DNA of 42,185 bases from NCBI RefSeq assembly GCF_009362735.1, contig NZ_WHNP01000060.1, positions 300 through 42,484 on the forward strand, given 5' to 3'. Positions within the stretch are counted from its first letter, which is position 1. Each line of letters opens with the position of its first letter. A program made the position numbers and the translations under genes. Below the pieces are notes generated by a model. It was given only the letters and a program-made list of their open reading frames with translations. It made no database searches and was not told where the DNA came from. The stretch is from Paraburkholderia franconis. Its GTDB lineage: Bacteria; Pseudomonadota; Gammaproteobacteria; Burkholderiales; Burkholderiaceae. Below, piece by piece: positions 1 through 7,765 of this stretch.

Positions 1-261
1 ACGCTGTCGTTCATCCGGCCAGGCAAGCCCGTCGAGAACGCGTACATCGAGAGCTTCAACGGACGCTTCCGTGACGAATGCCTGAATGAGCACTGGTTCG
101 TCTCGATGCGTCATGCCAGACGCCTGATTGAAGAATGGAGAAACGAGTACAACACCGAACGGCCTCACAGCTCGCTCGGATATCTGACGCCCAGGCAGTT
201 CACACAGGCACATGAAGCGAAGCAGCTTTTAACCTCGGACTCTAACAGCGGTCCGGACTAA
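1..261 (+). CDS. IS3-family transposase OrfB, C-terminal end (partial at window edge)
   Basis: The frame is open from the first base and encodes the last 86 residues of an IS3-family (IS407-like) DDE transposase, the catalytic subunit that cuts and joins the IS ends. The block holding the final acidic residue of the DDE triad is visible (IESFNGRFRDECLNEHWF), followed by the usual NTERPHSSLGYLTP segment. The N-terminal part and OrfA lie outside the window. The stop codon falls inside the terminal inverted repeat, as is common in this group. The family call is firm; the group is inferred from the end sequence. Confidence 0.93.
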   Translation, partial: TLSFIRPGKPVENAYIESFNGRFRDECLNEHWFVSMRHARRLIEEWRNEYNTERPHSSLGYLTPRQFTQAHEAKQLLTSDSNSGPD

Positions 262-277
262 TACCGGGGGCAGGTCA
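255..277 (+). repeat. Right terminal inverted repeat of the IS3-family element
   Basis: Read on the minus strand this stretch begins TGACCTGCCCCCGG, a TG-starting IS3/IS407-type terminus, and it overlaps the transposase stop codon. It marks the right edge of the insertion at about base 277. The TGA read on the minus strand from 277 to 275 also supplies the premature stop of the neighbouring exported-protein gene. The left end is outside the window, so a target duplication cannot be checked. Confidence 0.8.
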
Positions 278-457
278 ACCAAGCAAATTGCGAAGCATGA
301 TTGCGTACATCAGTCCAAGCTTTGAGTACGGATCATTCTGCGGACTATCGTACAGAATAAGCGTATGCGCAGTGGTAGCCTGAGCACGAGCGCTCCCGGG
401 CAACATCAATTGTGAGAATCCCGCCAGAAGCACAAGAATAAGAAAGGTCTTGTTCAC
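275..457 (-). pseudogene. Exported protein truncated by the IS3-family insertion
   Basis: A GTG start at 457 is preceded by a GGAG ribosome site. The protein opens with a clear signal peptide (hydrophobic core LILVLLAGF, cleavage after SARAQA) and then about 33 mature residues in a strand-helix pattern (LILYD...YAIMLRNLLG). It ends abruptly because the only stop is contributed by the terminal repeat of the IS. The intact gene was therefore longer and its 3' part has been displaced. It starts 12 bases after the upstream small exported-protein gene, so the two formed an operon. Function is not recognised; the opening loosely recalls exported polysaccharide-modifying proteins, which I cannot confirm. 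Confidence 0.75.
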
Positions 458-469
458 GGTTATTCTCCG

Positions 470-793
470 CTAGTCCCGTTCAACGTTACCATTTTGGCGG
501 TTCACTGTGCTCTGGCCAAATCGGGGGCGGCCCGTTTCTTTATAGGCCTCTTCCCAATCTTTCTTCGACATACCCGGTGTGACATTGACCTGCGCGGATC
601 CGTTCGGTAAAGGAGGGACCTTGTAAGATGCCGCAGCGGTGGACTTGTTTTGCCTTGGTGCATTCGCAGAATTTCCTTCTTGCGCGTTCGCCAAGGCTGG
701 CTCGAGCGCACTCAGTGAAGCTAGCATCAGCAGGACTGGCAAAAAGGACGGGTTGCGTTCGCGGATGGACTTTAAAACATCTCTATATCGCAT
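470..793 (-). CDS. Small exported protein of unknown function
   Basis: This 107-residue protein starts at 793, where an AGGAG site sits six bases upstream; the longer open frame to 865 lacks such a site. It has a signal peptide (FLPVLLMLASLSALEPALA, then NAQEG) followed by a low-complexity, Asn/Gln/Pro-rich mature part and a C-terminal charged stretch containing MSKKDWEEAYKETGRPRFG. No domain is recognised. It lies directly upstream of the truncated exported protein and was probably cotranscribed with it, so it may have lost its functional partner. Confidence 0.65.
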   Translation of the reverse strand: MRYRDVLKSIRERNPSFLPVLLMLASLSALEPALANAQEGNSANAPRQNKSTAAASYKVPPLPNGSAQVNVTPGMSKKDWEEAYKETGRPRFGQSTVNRQNGNVERD

Positions 794-1167
794 AGCGATC
801 TCCTGAATGTTCGCGTTAGCCAGGAATCCTGTCGTGAATATGTTCGAGATAGAAGGCGCGCGCACGACGGCATTTCACCTGCTCATCCCCCTCCCCTTCT
901 AATTGAAGAAAGCATCGTGGCACATATCAATGGAGCATTTGAACCATTGAACGGCGCGTAATCGGAAGACTAGGCTGTTGCAGAGAACGCGTACGTGGCT
1001 AACGGGGGCGAAACAAGGAAATACCACCCTTATCGTGAGAACAATCGACGAGCCGGACCCGATCCGACCGTAACTGGGCGAACCCGGGCCGACGGCGAAC
1101 GCAGCAAATCGATCCTCAAGAGACCGTTCGCGATAGCGAAAAGCGAACACTCGACAGTCTGAGCGAG
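794..1167. other. Gene-free stretch upstream of the small exported-protein operon
   Basis: The only open frames here have poor coding character and no ribosome sites. It should hold the promoter of the minus-strand operon starting at 793, but I cannot point to a convincing -35/-10 pair. No repeat or RNA structure stood out. Confidence 0.4.
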
Positions 1168-1392
1168 CTACGCCAGCGTGCCGCGACTAGCCGAGACGTT
1201 CGAGCGCGCGAGCACATCCTCCATCCGGTACAGTGGCGTGCCGTCGATGTACTTCCCTGCCGCGACGGCGGCGATCATCGACGGACTCGCGTGGCTGCCG
1301 GGCAAGGGACGTGCTGGCATCGGCGCGATCACGAAGTCCGGCTGCAGCCGCCGCCGCTGCACGCGCCGAGCGACGCGAGCGAAGCCGCGCAA
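1168..1392 (-). pseudogene. IS66-family transposase (TnpC) fragment
   Basis: The minus-strand frame carries an internal slice of an IS66 TnpC transposase. It reads APMPARPLPGSHASPSM, then AAGKYIDGTPLYRMEDVLAR and SASRGTLA, matching the family pattern of a Pro-rich loop followed by KYxDxxPLYRxExxxxR and SRxTL. The catalytic domain, the N-terminus and the terminal repeats are missing, and the frame stops right after the TLA motif. This is a decayed remnant, not a working element. Confidence 0.75.
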
Positions 1393-1435
1393 AGTGCGTC
1401 CAACGTCGCTCGAACGAAACGCGCATCGCGAATAA

Positions 1436-1624
1436 TCATAGGTATTTCCGCAGCCTGCTAGGCCTGCCCGGCGAAGAGATCATTCGTGACGACGAGTACG
1501 GCAGCGATGGCGAGGCAATCCGGCTAGCGCTGCAAATGCGCGCGTACATTGAAGTGCATGGACTCGCCCACGCCGGGTTTTGTGCGATTCGCGAGCGTAG
1601 AGGCGTCGTGGCCTGGCCGCGCCG
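1436..1624 (+). other. Possible coding fragment cut by IS6 copy A
   Basis: A plus-strand frame running into the IS6 element shows protein-like composition (for example GEEIIRDDEYGSDGEAIRLA and ERRGVVAW) but has no start signal and is interrupted by the IS at 1625. It may be the remains of the gene into which the element inserted. No family is recognised. Confidence 0.25.
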
Positions 1625-2445
1625 GGCATTGTCACGTTGGCAAGGGCGGTCGAGTCAAGATGACCAGATGGCAAAGACCAACGGTCACCGGTTCCCTGCG
1701 GCAGTCATTAGCTGCGCGGTGCGTTGGTACTTCCGGTTTCAGTTGAGCCTGCGCGACATCGAAGCGTTGCTGTTCGAGCGTGGCGTCGTGGTCAGTTATG
1801 AAACGATCCGGCGTTGGTGCGATAAATTCGGCACGGGCTTTGCGCATCGCGTTAAGGCTTCCCGGCGCAAACCTGGCGCGACATGGCGCCTCGACGAGGT
1901 GTTCGTGACGCTGCGCGTCGAACCCTGGCCGCTGTAGCGTGCGGTCGACCAACACGGCGTCGAACTCGATATTCTTCTCCAGAAGCGCCGCGACAGGACC
2001 GCGGCGAAACGGTTCTTCAAGCGCGTTCTTGCCTGCTGTGCCGAAGCACCGCGCAAGATTGTGACCGGCCAACTACGCGGCTATCGGGCCGCGAAAGCCG
2101 AAATCGCCGGGCTGGCGAACGTCAGGCATGTATTCGTCAAAGCCAGCGCCCGGGTGAACAACCGCGCCGAGAACAGTCATCAGCCCACGCGGGAACGCGA
2201 GCGTCGGATGCGTGGTTTCCGAGTCCCTCAACGCACCCAGGCGCTCCTGTCGAGCTTCGGCCCGATCCGGCAGCACTGCGCGCTCAAGAGACATTTGCTA
2301 CGCGCCTCCCTTTATCGCAACCCGCTCGCCGCGCGCTTTGTCGCATGGCGTCACTTCACTGAGCTCACCCAAGGTTCGTCCGCTTTCTGAGAGCACGGGC
2401 TCCCTCTCCGTCATTGCGTCGCGAACAACTCAACGTGCCAGCGCC
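1625..2445 (+). mobile_element. IS6-family insertion sequence, copy A
   Basis: The element has imperfect terminal repeats: GGCATTGTCACGTTG at 1625-1639, and at 2431-2445 a sequence whose reverse complement is GGCGCTGGCACGTTG (12 of 15 matching). One transposase frame fills it. A nearly identical copy, with about 14 substitutions and one 2-base insertion by eye, lies in the same orientation at 17475-18297. I see no 8-base target duplication at either side, so recombination or deletion has probably altered the flanks. Confidence 0.88.
1668..2390 (+). pseudogene. IS6-family transposase with in-frame amber codon (copy A)
   Basis: The frame would encode a 240-residue IS6 transposase (normal family length) that catalyses replicative cointegrate formation. 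It shows the N-terminal FRFQLSLRDIEALL region, the first catalytic Asp in WRLDEVFV, and the C-terminal LLQKRRD...AAKRFF and RERRMRGFR motifs. A TAG at 1935-1937 replaces the Trp/Tyr codon of the conserved L-[WY]-R-A-V-D motif. The frame stays open on both sides of the TAG. Unless the amber is read through, the product stops at 89 residues and is inactive. Confidence 0.87.
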
Positions 2446-2599
2446 GTGATGTTACTTAAAAGAGGCGGAGAATTGGCGGGTTCTGTTCGGCATGGGCTCG
2501 GGCCCGCAATGCGTCCGGGAAGGTCACCAGCGACTTGATGCTCCAGGCCGGTCTGCCCCTACGGTACGTCCGGCCAATGTTCCAGAGGTGCGCAGGAAC

Positions 2600-2776
2600 T
2601 CAGACGCTATATCCGGAATCGCGCATCAAGTGGCGCGACACCTCGCTGTCCGGGCCTTCCGCCTCGAATTGCGCGCGAAGGCTCGCGTCTGCCCTGCGGG
2701 TCACGCCGCGGTGCATGGCCACAAGTAACGCGAAAAGGGCTACGAGAAAGAGAAACGTTGGTACGGTAAGCATCAT
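2600..2776 (-). CDS. Small single-pass membrane protein
   Basis: A 58-residue frame starts with two Met codons at 2776 behind a good AGGAG site with seven-base spacing. Residues 4-20 (TVPTFLFLVALFALLVA) form one membrane helix. A basic stretch (HRGVTRRAD) and a polar tail (FEAEGPDSEVSRHLM) follow. The ribosome site, the helix and positive-inside charge make it credible despite its size. No family is recognised. It stands alone between IS6 copy A and the permease operon. Confidence 0.55.
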   Translation of the reverse strand: MMLTVPTFLFLVALFALLVAMHRGVTRRADASLRAQFEAEGPDSEVSRHLMRDSGYSV

Positions 2777-3394
2777 ATTGCTCCTGGCTGGTCAGACCGA
2801 TAGCTGACTGCCGATGGTTGAGCGCGATTGCTTCGCAAACACCATGTCTGTCTGCATTGATTCCGATGACACGCATAATCCGGGCCTGAAGGTGTGCGAC
2901 GGCAACTGGTTCGTATGCAGGGGAGTCAGAATGTTAGTGGTCCTCCTTCTGCCAAAACGCGATACTTTCATTACTAGCCATATCGGTTTGCATTACGTCA
3001 CGTTATGACATATATGACGCAATGATAAGATGAATAGTATGTTATGCAAAACGATGCTGTTCTTGTCCATCCCCTTCATTGCAGGCGCGCCGCTCTTCGT
3101 GCAGCGTGCAAGCCTGAGGTGCCACCCGCGACGTCGTCGGCCGTCCGGACCCCTCCTACGTGGGCCAAAGCATCCATCGACGCCGCTTGAGAGCAGGCGG
3201 TTTTCCGACATATCGTCTCGTTCTTCGTTTTGGCAGGGACAGGGAGAGATGCGCCGACGACCGCGTTGCGCCATGAAACAGGACGAATGCCAGCTCGTCG
3301 TTCGCTCCCGGAAACGCGATTACGGTAAAAGCCAGAAGGCAGCATACGGCCAGGATAACCACGCAGTACGGCCACGCAAGATCGGCGCTCGTCG
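2777..3394. other. Gene-poor stretch between the 58-aa gene and the permease operon
   Basis: No convincing gene is seen. A minus-strand frame (3156-3362, GTG start) has a hydrophobic start but a basic, low-quality remainder and no ribosome site. An AT-rich patch at 2990-3030 contains an inverted repeat GTCA-N5-TGAC (2997-3009) that shares GTCACGTT with a site upstream of the permease. Confidence 0.4.
2997..3009. promoter_or_regulatory. Operator-like inverted repeat GTCA-N5-TGAC
   Basis: GTCACGTTATGAC is a short palindrome in an AT-rich patch with a further TGAC immediately downstream. The 8-mer GTCACGTT recurs at 5638-5645, near the permease promoter, also inside a palindrome. The spacing suits a dimeric repressor such as a GntR-type protein. 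No regulator gene is adjacent, so this is weak evidence. Confidence 0.3.
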
Positions 3395-3736
3395 CTATAA
3401 CATCGGCCAGATGAAAATCACGTGCTGATCACGAGGCGCTGCATTGACGGGGGAAACGCCGGAGCGCGATCCGCTCACTCCGCTGCATCCGTTCATCCGT
3501 CGCGGGACAGTCCGGAATGGACCGGAGGATAGTCCGTCTACCACGACACCCTCCTCTTGTTTTACCACTGTCGCTGCGCCCGTGACGGGATACGCGCGGC
3601 AGTCTTCAGCGTCGTTGGCGAAACGCAACGCGGCAGCCCCGCGCATACCGCCCGGCGCAGCATCGGCCAAGCCTCGACCTGCCGCTACCAGAGCGAGCAT
3701 GACGGCCACCGCGCACCTCATCGCCCGACGATTCAT
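3395..3736 (-). CDS. Small putative exported protein downstream of the permease
   Basis: I place the start at 3736 because a strong GGAGGA site lies seven bases upstream and the protein then opens with a basic n-region and hydrophobic core (CAVAVMLALVAAG). A second possible ATG at 3769 overlaps the permease stop as TAATG and would add 11 residues. The mature part is short, Gly/Arg-rich and matches no family I know (LRFANDAEDCRAYPVTGAA). Position suggests it is cotranscribed with the APC permease. The C-terminal third has weak coding character, so the frame may be decayed. Confidence 0.45.
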   Translation of the reverse strand: MNRRAMRCAVAVMLALVAAGRGLADAAPGGMRGAAALRFANDAEDCRAYPVTGAATVVKQEEGVVVDGLSSGPFRTVPRRMNGCSGVSGSRSGVSPVNAAPRDQHVIFIWPML

Positions 3737-3768
3737 CTCTGCATCCTCCGTTCTCTTGGCCGTACTCA

Positions 3769-5370
3769 TTACACAGTCGCGTCAATCAGACCCATCATCC
3801 GAGCTGTATCCTGTGCCGGCAGTGCCGTTCGCAGGGCCATCGCGAGAACCAGAAGGCTCCAGATCGCAACGCATGCGACACCCCATCCAAAATCGAGCAC
3901 GCCCAGTCCGTGACCAATGTCGCTGAGCCAGGACAGCACCAGCATTCCGCCGAACCATGGCAACAGCCAGGCGATATGCGGCCAGCCGAATTCGCTCGCG
4001 GGCTTGCGCGCCACGAAGTGATGGTGAACGGCGTAAAGGACGAATCCGATCGCGACGATGGCGAAAAGAAATGCGTTCGTGCGAAAGCCCGTCCAATAGA
4101 TCACCCAGTTGCTACAGATGAATGCGGCAGGTGCGATCACCCCTGCGCCTTTGAGCCGGAATTGCCGCGCGAGATCCGGCATGCTCTGACGCAGCACGAG
4201 CAATGCGACGGGGCCCAGACCATACGTGAGAACGGTGATCGACGTGATGTAGTTCACCATCTGTTGCCAGGCAGGGAACGGCAGCAGGAACACCGCGCCG
4301 ACCACCCACATGATTACGATGGCGACCCACGGTACCCGGTTGCGGTTCAGTTTCGTCAATGCGCGCGGGCCGGCTTCCATTTCTCCGATCGCAAACAGGA
4401 TTCGTGAACCTCCCGTCACGTACATGAGGCCGGTACCCCCTGGAGACACATACGCATCGATGTAGAGCAATGTCGCCATCCACCCGAGCCCGAGCGTAGC
4501 GGCAAGGCCGGCGAACGGGCCCATTTGTCCCGTATAGCTGAGGTGAGCCCAGCCATGCGCCAGGTCGGCTGGCGCCAGCGCATACAGGAATGCCACCTGC
4601 AACAGGATGTAAAGGATAGCCGCCAACAGTACGGAGCCGATGACCGCGAGCGGTATGTTGCGGCCGGGATGGGCACTCTCACCGCCGAGATCGATGGCGG
4701 TACGAAAGCCGAGATAGCTGAAAATAATGCCGGCAGCAGGCAGCGCGGTGAATATGCCCGTAGCCTTATAACCGTTCGGGTCTGCCGACATCACGTTCCA
4801 GTGCGTGCTTGCCGCCAGCAAGACAACGACGGTCAGGAGCGGAACGAACAGCTTCCACCAGGTGACGGTCGAATTGACGTTCAACAACCAGCGGACGGTC
4901 ATCAGGTTCAGCAGCGCCATGATGCCAAGGATTGCGGCACAGGTTATGAACCCCGTTGTCGAGAGCAGGCCTTCCCCGCCCGGCTGGAGGAAATAGGGAA
5001 GATAGTTGTTGGCGTACGTGACGATCGCTTCCGACTCGACGGCGGGCACGGGCACATACGCGAGAAACAGCATCCAGCTCCAGATCCTGCCCATGCCATC
5101 GCCGTGACTCGCATGGCTCATATGCACAAGCGCGCCGCTGCGCGGGAACAGCGCGGCGAGTTCTGCGAAACACAACGCGATCAGCATGATGATGATGGCG
5201 CCTGCGACCCAGCTCCAGATGCTCAGCGGGCCAGCGATCTTCGAGGCATGAAACGCCCCGAAGAGCCATCCCGAGCCGACGATGCTTGTCGTGCTCGCGA
5301 ACAGCAGCCCAATAATGCCCGCATCCCTGCGCAAGGTTTTGGTACCGCTAGCATCTGATACTTCCGCCAT
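3769..5370 (-). CDS. APC-family amino acid permease
   Basis: This 533-residue inner-membrane transporter belongs to the amino acid-polyamine-organocation superfamily and probably works by proton symport. It has about 12-14 hydrophobic segments, beginning with the APC helix-1 motif around residues 15-40 (GIIGLLFASTTSIVGSGWLF), followed by IALCFAELAALFPRSGA in helix 3. The start at 5370 follows an AGGAGG site; a longer frame to 5577 is GC-rich noise. The length fits aspartate/other amino acid:proton symporters of the family, but the substrate cannot be read from sequence. Its stop overlaps a possible start of the small downstream gene by one base. Confidence 0.88.
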   Translation of the reverse strand: MAEVSDASGTKTLRRDAGIIGLLFASTTSIVGSGWLFGAFHASKIAGPLSIWSWVAGAIIIMLIALCFAELAALFPRSGALVHMSHASHGDGMGRIWSWMLFLAYVPVPAVESEAIVTYANNYLPYFLQPGGEGLLSTTGFITCAAILGIMALLNLMTVRWLLNVNSTVTWWKLFVPLLTVVVLLAASTHWNVMSADPNGYKATGIFTALPAAGIIFSYLGFRTAIDLGGESAHPGRNIPLAVIGSVLLAAILYILLQVAFLYALAPADLAHGWAHLSYTGQMGPFAGLAATLGLGWMATLLYIDAYVSPGGTGLMYVTGGSRILFAIGEMEAGPRALTKLNRNRVPWVAIVIMWVVGAVFLLPFPAWQQMVNYITSITVLTYGLGPVALLVLRQSMPDLARQFRLKGAGVIAPAAFICSNWVIYWTGFRTNAFLFAIVAIGFVLYAVHHHFVARKPASEFGWPHIAWLLPWFGGMLVLSWLSDIGHGLGVLDFGWGVACVAIWSLLVLAMALRTALPAQDTARMMGLIDATV

Positions 5371-5635
5371 GGCGGCCTCCTGATCTCCGGCTATGCCCGG
5401 GAGGCGTCGCTCCACACTGCAACATGGCGTCCATCGCCCCCGGGATGATGTCGACATTCCGTTACGGGCTTCGCGCATCGTGTCGCCCCGGCCTTCGGGG
5501 TGACGGATTACCGTCGATCGAGACCCGGCGCGTCGTCCCCTCGTCGTGCGCCGCCCCCTGCGCGACGATGTCCACATGCCTGCGTGGCCTGTCTTTCACT
5601 GAGGCGGCGGTCACAGGAAGGCCTTCCTTCATTTT

Positions 5636-5654
5636 ATGTCACGTTGTGATACAT
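5636..5654. promoter_or_regulatory. Operator-like palindrome upstream of the permease
   Basis: ATGTCACGTTGTGATACAT is an imperfect palindrome about 270 bases upstream of the permease start. It shares GTCACGTT with the inverted repeat at 2997-3009, so the two sites bracket the permease operon. It could bind a dimeric repressor of the permease. No regulator is encoded nearby. Confidence 0.35.
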
Positions 5655-6013
5655 TCAAGCGAAAGGACACAACCTGCTGCGTCCGATGCTGACCGGCTAC
5701 AAGCTCCTGCCCTCATCCATCGACGCGCCGCAGCAGACCTCAGCACTGCTGGCGGTGCTGCCGCTCGGCGTCGGCGCTGCCGTGGTGACGCTGCTCGCGG
5801 CTTTTTTTCGGACCTTGCCGCGAACCTGACCTTTGGGTGCCACTTCAGCGATTGTGTCAGTTGCCCTTCGGTGGCACGCTTGCTGAGCGGTAACCACTAA
5901 CGACAACCCGTTCTGTCGGCACAACACGCACCTGCCTGCTTCCCGTATGACGCGAAACAGGCAGTTGCGCATCGCACTTGTCGATTCGCACGCTGCACGC
6001 CCATCACCAGGCG

Positions 6014-6047
6014 GTTTAAGTCTCGTTTAATCCGCCCTACCTAGATT
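6014..6047 (+). promoter_or_regulatory. Promoter with OmpR-family direct-repeat box
   Basis: Two GTTTAA hexamers (6014-6019, 6025-6030) are spaced 11 bases start to start, one helical turn. A TAGATT -10-like hexamer follows at 6042-6047 and no good -35 is present. Direct repeats with this period standing in for a -35 are typical of OmpR/PhoB-type activators. The nearest plus-strand gene is the secreted protein at 6270. Confidence 0.35.
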
Positions 6048-6269
6048 GAAGACACGAAGACGCCGTGAGCATGAACGGCCTATCGTTCGAATCGTGCGTC
6101 AGAAAAGGAATGCTGCGTCATCGCTACGCGAGCATGAATAGTGTCGCGATAGGCGGGGACGAGCATGGTCACGCGTAAGACGAGCCAATGCGGAAACTTT
6201 TCAACCATGTTGTATGGGGCGAGAGTAAGCGCTAGAGCGCCAGCTGCTGTCGACATAGGAGCCAGAATC

Positions 6270-6596
6270 ATGCGAACCCTATCAATGATCGTTACCGTAT
6301 CCACGCTCTGCGCATCGTCGGTTGCGCTTGCGCAGTCGACGCTAATCATTCATTCATCCCCGCTCAAATGCGAGAACCTGCTGTCGATGGCGAATCACGG
6401 CGTGCCTGTTCTCATGGATCGGGTGACGGGAACGAACAGGCAGTTCGTCAAGACGGATAGCGCGCTCGTCATCGACGCCGAAGCGCCCGCCGGCCTGATC
6501 GTCGATGATTGCAGCAAGGCGCCAAAGGTTACATTCGCCAACGAAATCGCACGCGTAAGCGACTCCGTGCACTTCGACAATAGTACTTACCATTGA
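6270..6596 (+). CDS. Small secreted protein of unknown function
   Basis: This 108-residue protein starts at the ATG following AGGAGCC; the longer frame to 6165 adds a non-signal leader. A signal peptide is clear (MRTLSMIVTVSTLCASSVALAQ, cut after ALA). The roughly 85-residue mature part has two Cys residues (CENLL and DDCSKAP) that could form a disulfide. Otherwise it is polar, with DRVTGTNRQFVKTDSALVI in the middle. No domain is recognised. It precedes uppS on the same strand by about 100 bases, and any shared transcription is unproven. Confidence 0.7.
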   Translation: MRTLSMIVTVSTLCASSVALAQSTLIIHSSPLKCENLLSMANHGVPVLMDRVTGTNRQFVKTDSALVIDAEAPAGLIVDDCSKAPKVTFANEIARVSDSVHFDNSTYH

Positions 6597-6692
6597 CGCG
6601 CGAATGCCATTGGGAAAGGAACATGCTTGCAGGGTGGCCGCGCGTGATCCCGGTCTCACCCATGGATTGCTTGCAATGACAAGCCAACTCCG

Positions 6693-7433
6693 ATGAGTTA
6701 TACCAGTTCGACTGTGTGTGTACCCGAGGTGGGCGCCGTGCCGAGGCACATCGCCATCATCATGGATGGTAACGGGCGCTGGGCAACGCAGCGCAAGCTG
6801 CCTCGTGTGGCGGGCCACACGAAAGGCGTCGAGGCGGTGCGCACGACCGTGGAAGGCTGCGCGCGACGCGGCGTGGGCTACCTGACGCTGTTCGCGTTTA
6901 GCTCGGAAAACTGGCGCCGCCCCCGCGACGAGGTGTCGTTCCTGATGCGCCTGTTCGCCTCAACACTGGAGCGTGAGACGACGCGGCTGGAAAAGAACGG
7001 CATCCGGCTGCGCGTCGTGGGCGACCTATCGATGTTTGATGCGAGCCTCCGGACGCTGATTCAGCGCGCTGAAGCGAAAACAGCTCACAACCTGCGCATG
7101 ACGCTGACGGTTGCCGCGAACTATGGAGGACGCTGGGACATACTCCAGGCCGCCCGGCAGCTTGTCGAGCAGACTGCGGCCGACGGACGGCCCGCGCTGG
7201 TCGACGAAGCCAGCTTCGCGCAGCATCTCGCATTCGCTTACGCGCCGGAACCGGATCTCTTCATCCGTACCGGCGGAGAACGGCGCATCAGCAACTTTCT
7301 GCTGTGGCACCTTGCGTATACCGAGCTGTACTTCACCGACACCTTTTGGCCGGACTTTGACGACGCCGCGCTCGAGGCCGCTCTGGCCTCGTACCGGGCC
7401 CGCGAGCGTCGCTTTGGACGCGCAACTGCGTGA
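6693..7433 (+). CDS. uppS: Isoprenyl transferase / undecaprenyl diphosphate synthase (stand-alone copy)
   Basis: This is a cis-prenyltransferase of 246 residues that condenses isopentenyl diphosphate units onto farnesyl diphosphate to make the C55 lipid carrier for peptidoglycan and polysaccharide. The signature IIMDGNGRW with catalytic Asp25 is present, then LFAFSSENWRRP and the C-terminal RTGGERRISNFLLW and AYTELYF blocks. In most proteobacteria uppS sits between frr and cdsA. Here it is isolated among secreted-protein genes, so it is probably an accessory paralogue. No strong ribosome site precedes the ATG. Confidence 0.93.
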   Translation: MSYTSSTVCVPEVGAVPRHIAIIMDGNGRWATQRKLPRVAGHTKGVEAVRTTVEGCARRGVGYLTLFAFSSENWRRPRDEVSFLMRLFASTLERETTRLEKNGIRLRVVGDLSMFDASLRTLIQRAEAKTAHNLRMTLTVAANYGGRWDILQAARQLVEQTAADGRPALVDEASFAQHLAFAYAPEPDLFIRTGGERRISNFLLWHLAYTELYFTDTFWPDFDDAALEAALASYRARERRFGRATA

Positions 7434-7448
7434 CGAATATCTCATCGG

Positions 7449-7640
7449 CTAAAAACCGACGCCGATACCCACACCCACGCCACCGCCGTAGCTGCCACCT
7501 CCGACGCCGACGCCAATGCTGGGACCTGGCGCGTAATAGCCTGGGCCGTATCCGTCAGCCGGGTAGCCGCTGTACGGCTGGGCGGCAACACATCCAGCAA
7601 CGCCTGCCGCTAGAGTCAGTATGCCGAAAAGCCTCGTCAT
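7449..7640 (-). CDS. Small Gly-rich lipoprotein
   Basis: This 63-residue protein starts at 7640 behind GGGAGGG. A lipoprotein signal ends in LAAGVAGC, with the Cys as the predicted lipidated residue. The mature part is Tyr/Gly/Pro-rich (YSGYPADGYGPGYY) and ends in a Gly-Val repeat. Proteins of this type are common and uncharacterised in Burkholderiales. It converges with uppS, leaving 15 bases between stop codons. Confidence 0.75.
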   Translation of the reverse strand: MTRLFGILTLAAGVAGCVAAQPYSGYPADGYGPGYYAPGPSIGVGVGGGSYGGGVGVGIGVGF

Positions 7641-7765
7641 GATCGCCCTCCCGCGCATCGATTGCATAGCGAGAATTTTAATCCTCAAGGCCAATGCGCC
7701 ATTGCTATCTGGATTCACTCGACCTCGTCGAGGCTGATGTCGTCACAGCGCCGGTCTTCCGATGC

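Larger units (their letters stand above)
5371..6269. other. Long intergenic region between the divergent permease and secreted-protein genes
   Basis: About 900 bases separate the two divergent genes. I see an operator-like palindrome at 5636-5654 and an OmpR-type direct repeat at 6014-6030. A 47-codon plus-strand frame (5686-5829) with one hydrophobic segment has no ribosome site, so I do not call it. Nothing else is supported. Confidence 0.45.

Noticed and set aside
899..1150. Minus-strand frame of 83 codons
   Set aside because: No ribosome site, low protein-like quality and no recognisable feature.
3156..3362. Minus-strand frame with a hydrophobic start
   Set aside because: Starts with GTG without a ribosome site, and the remainder is basic low-quality sequence.
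5686..5829. 47-codon plus-strand frame with one hydrophobic segment
   Set aside because: No ribosome site and no conserved feature; the segment is short and in a long intergenic region. Kept only as a remark.
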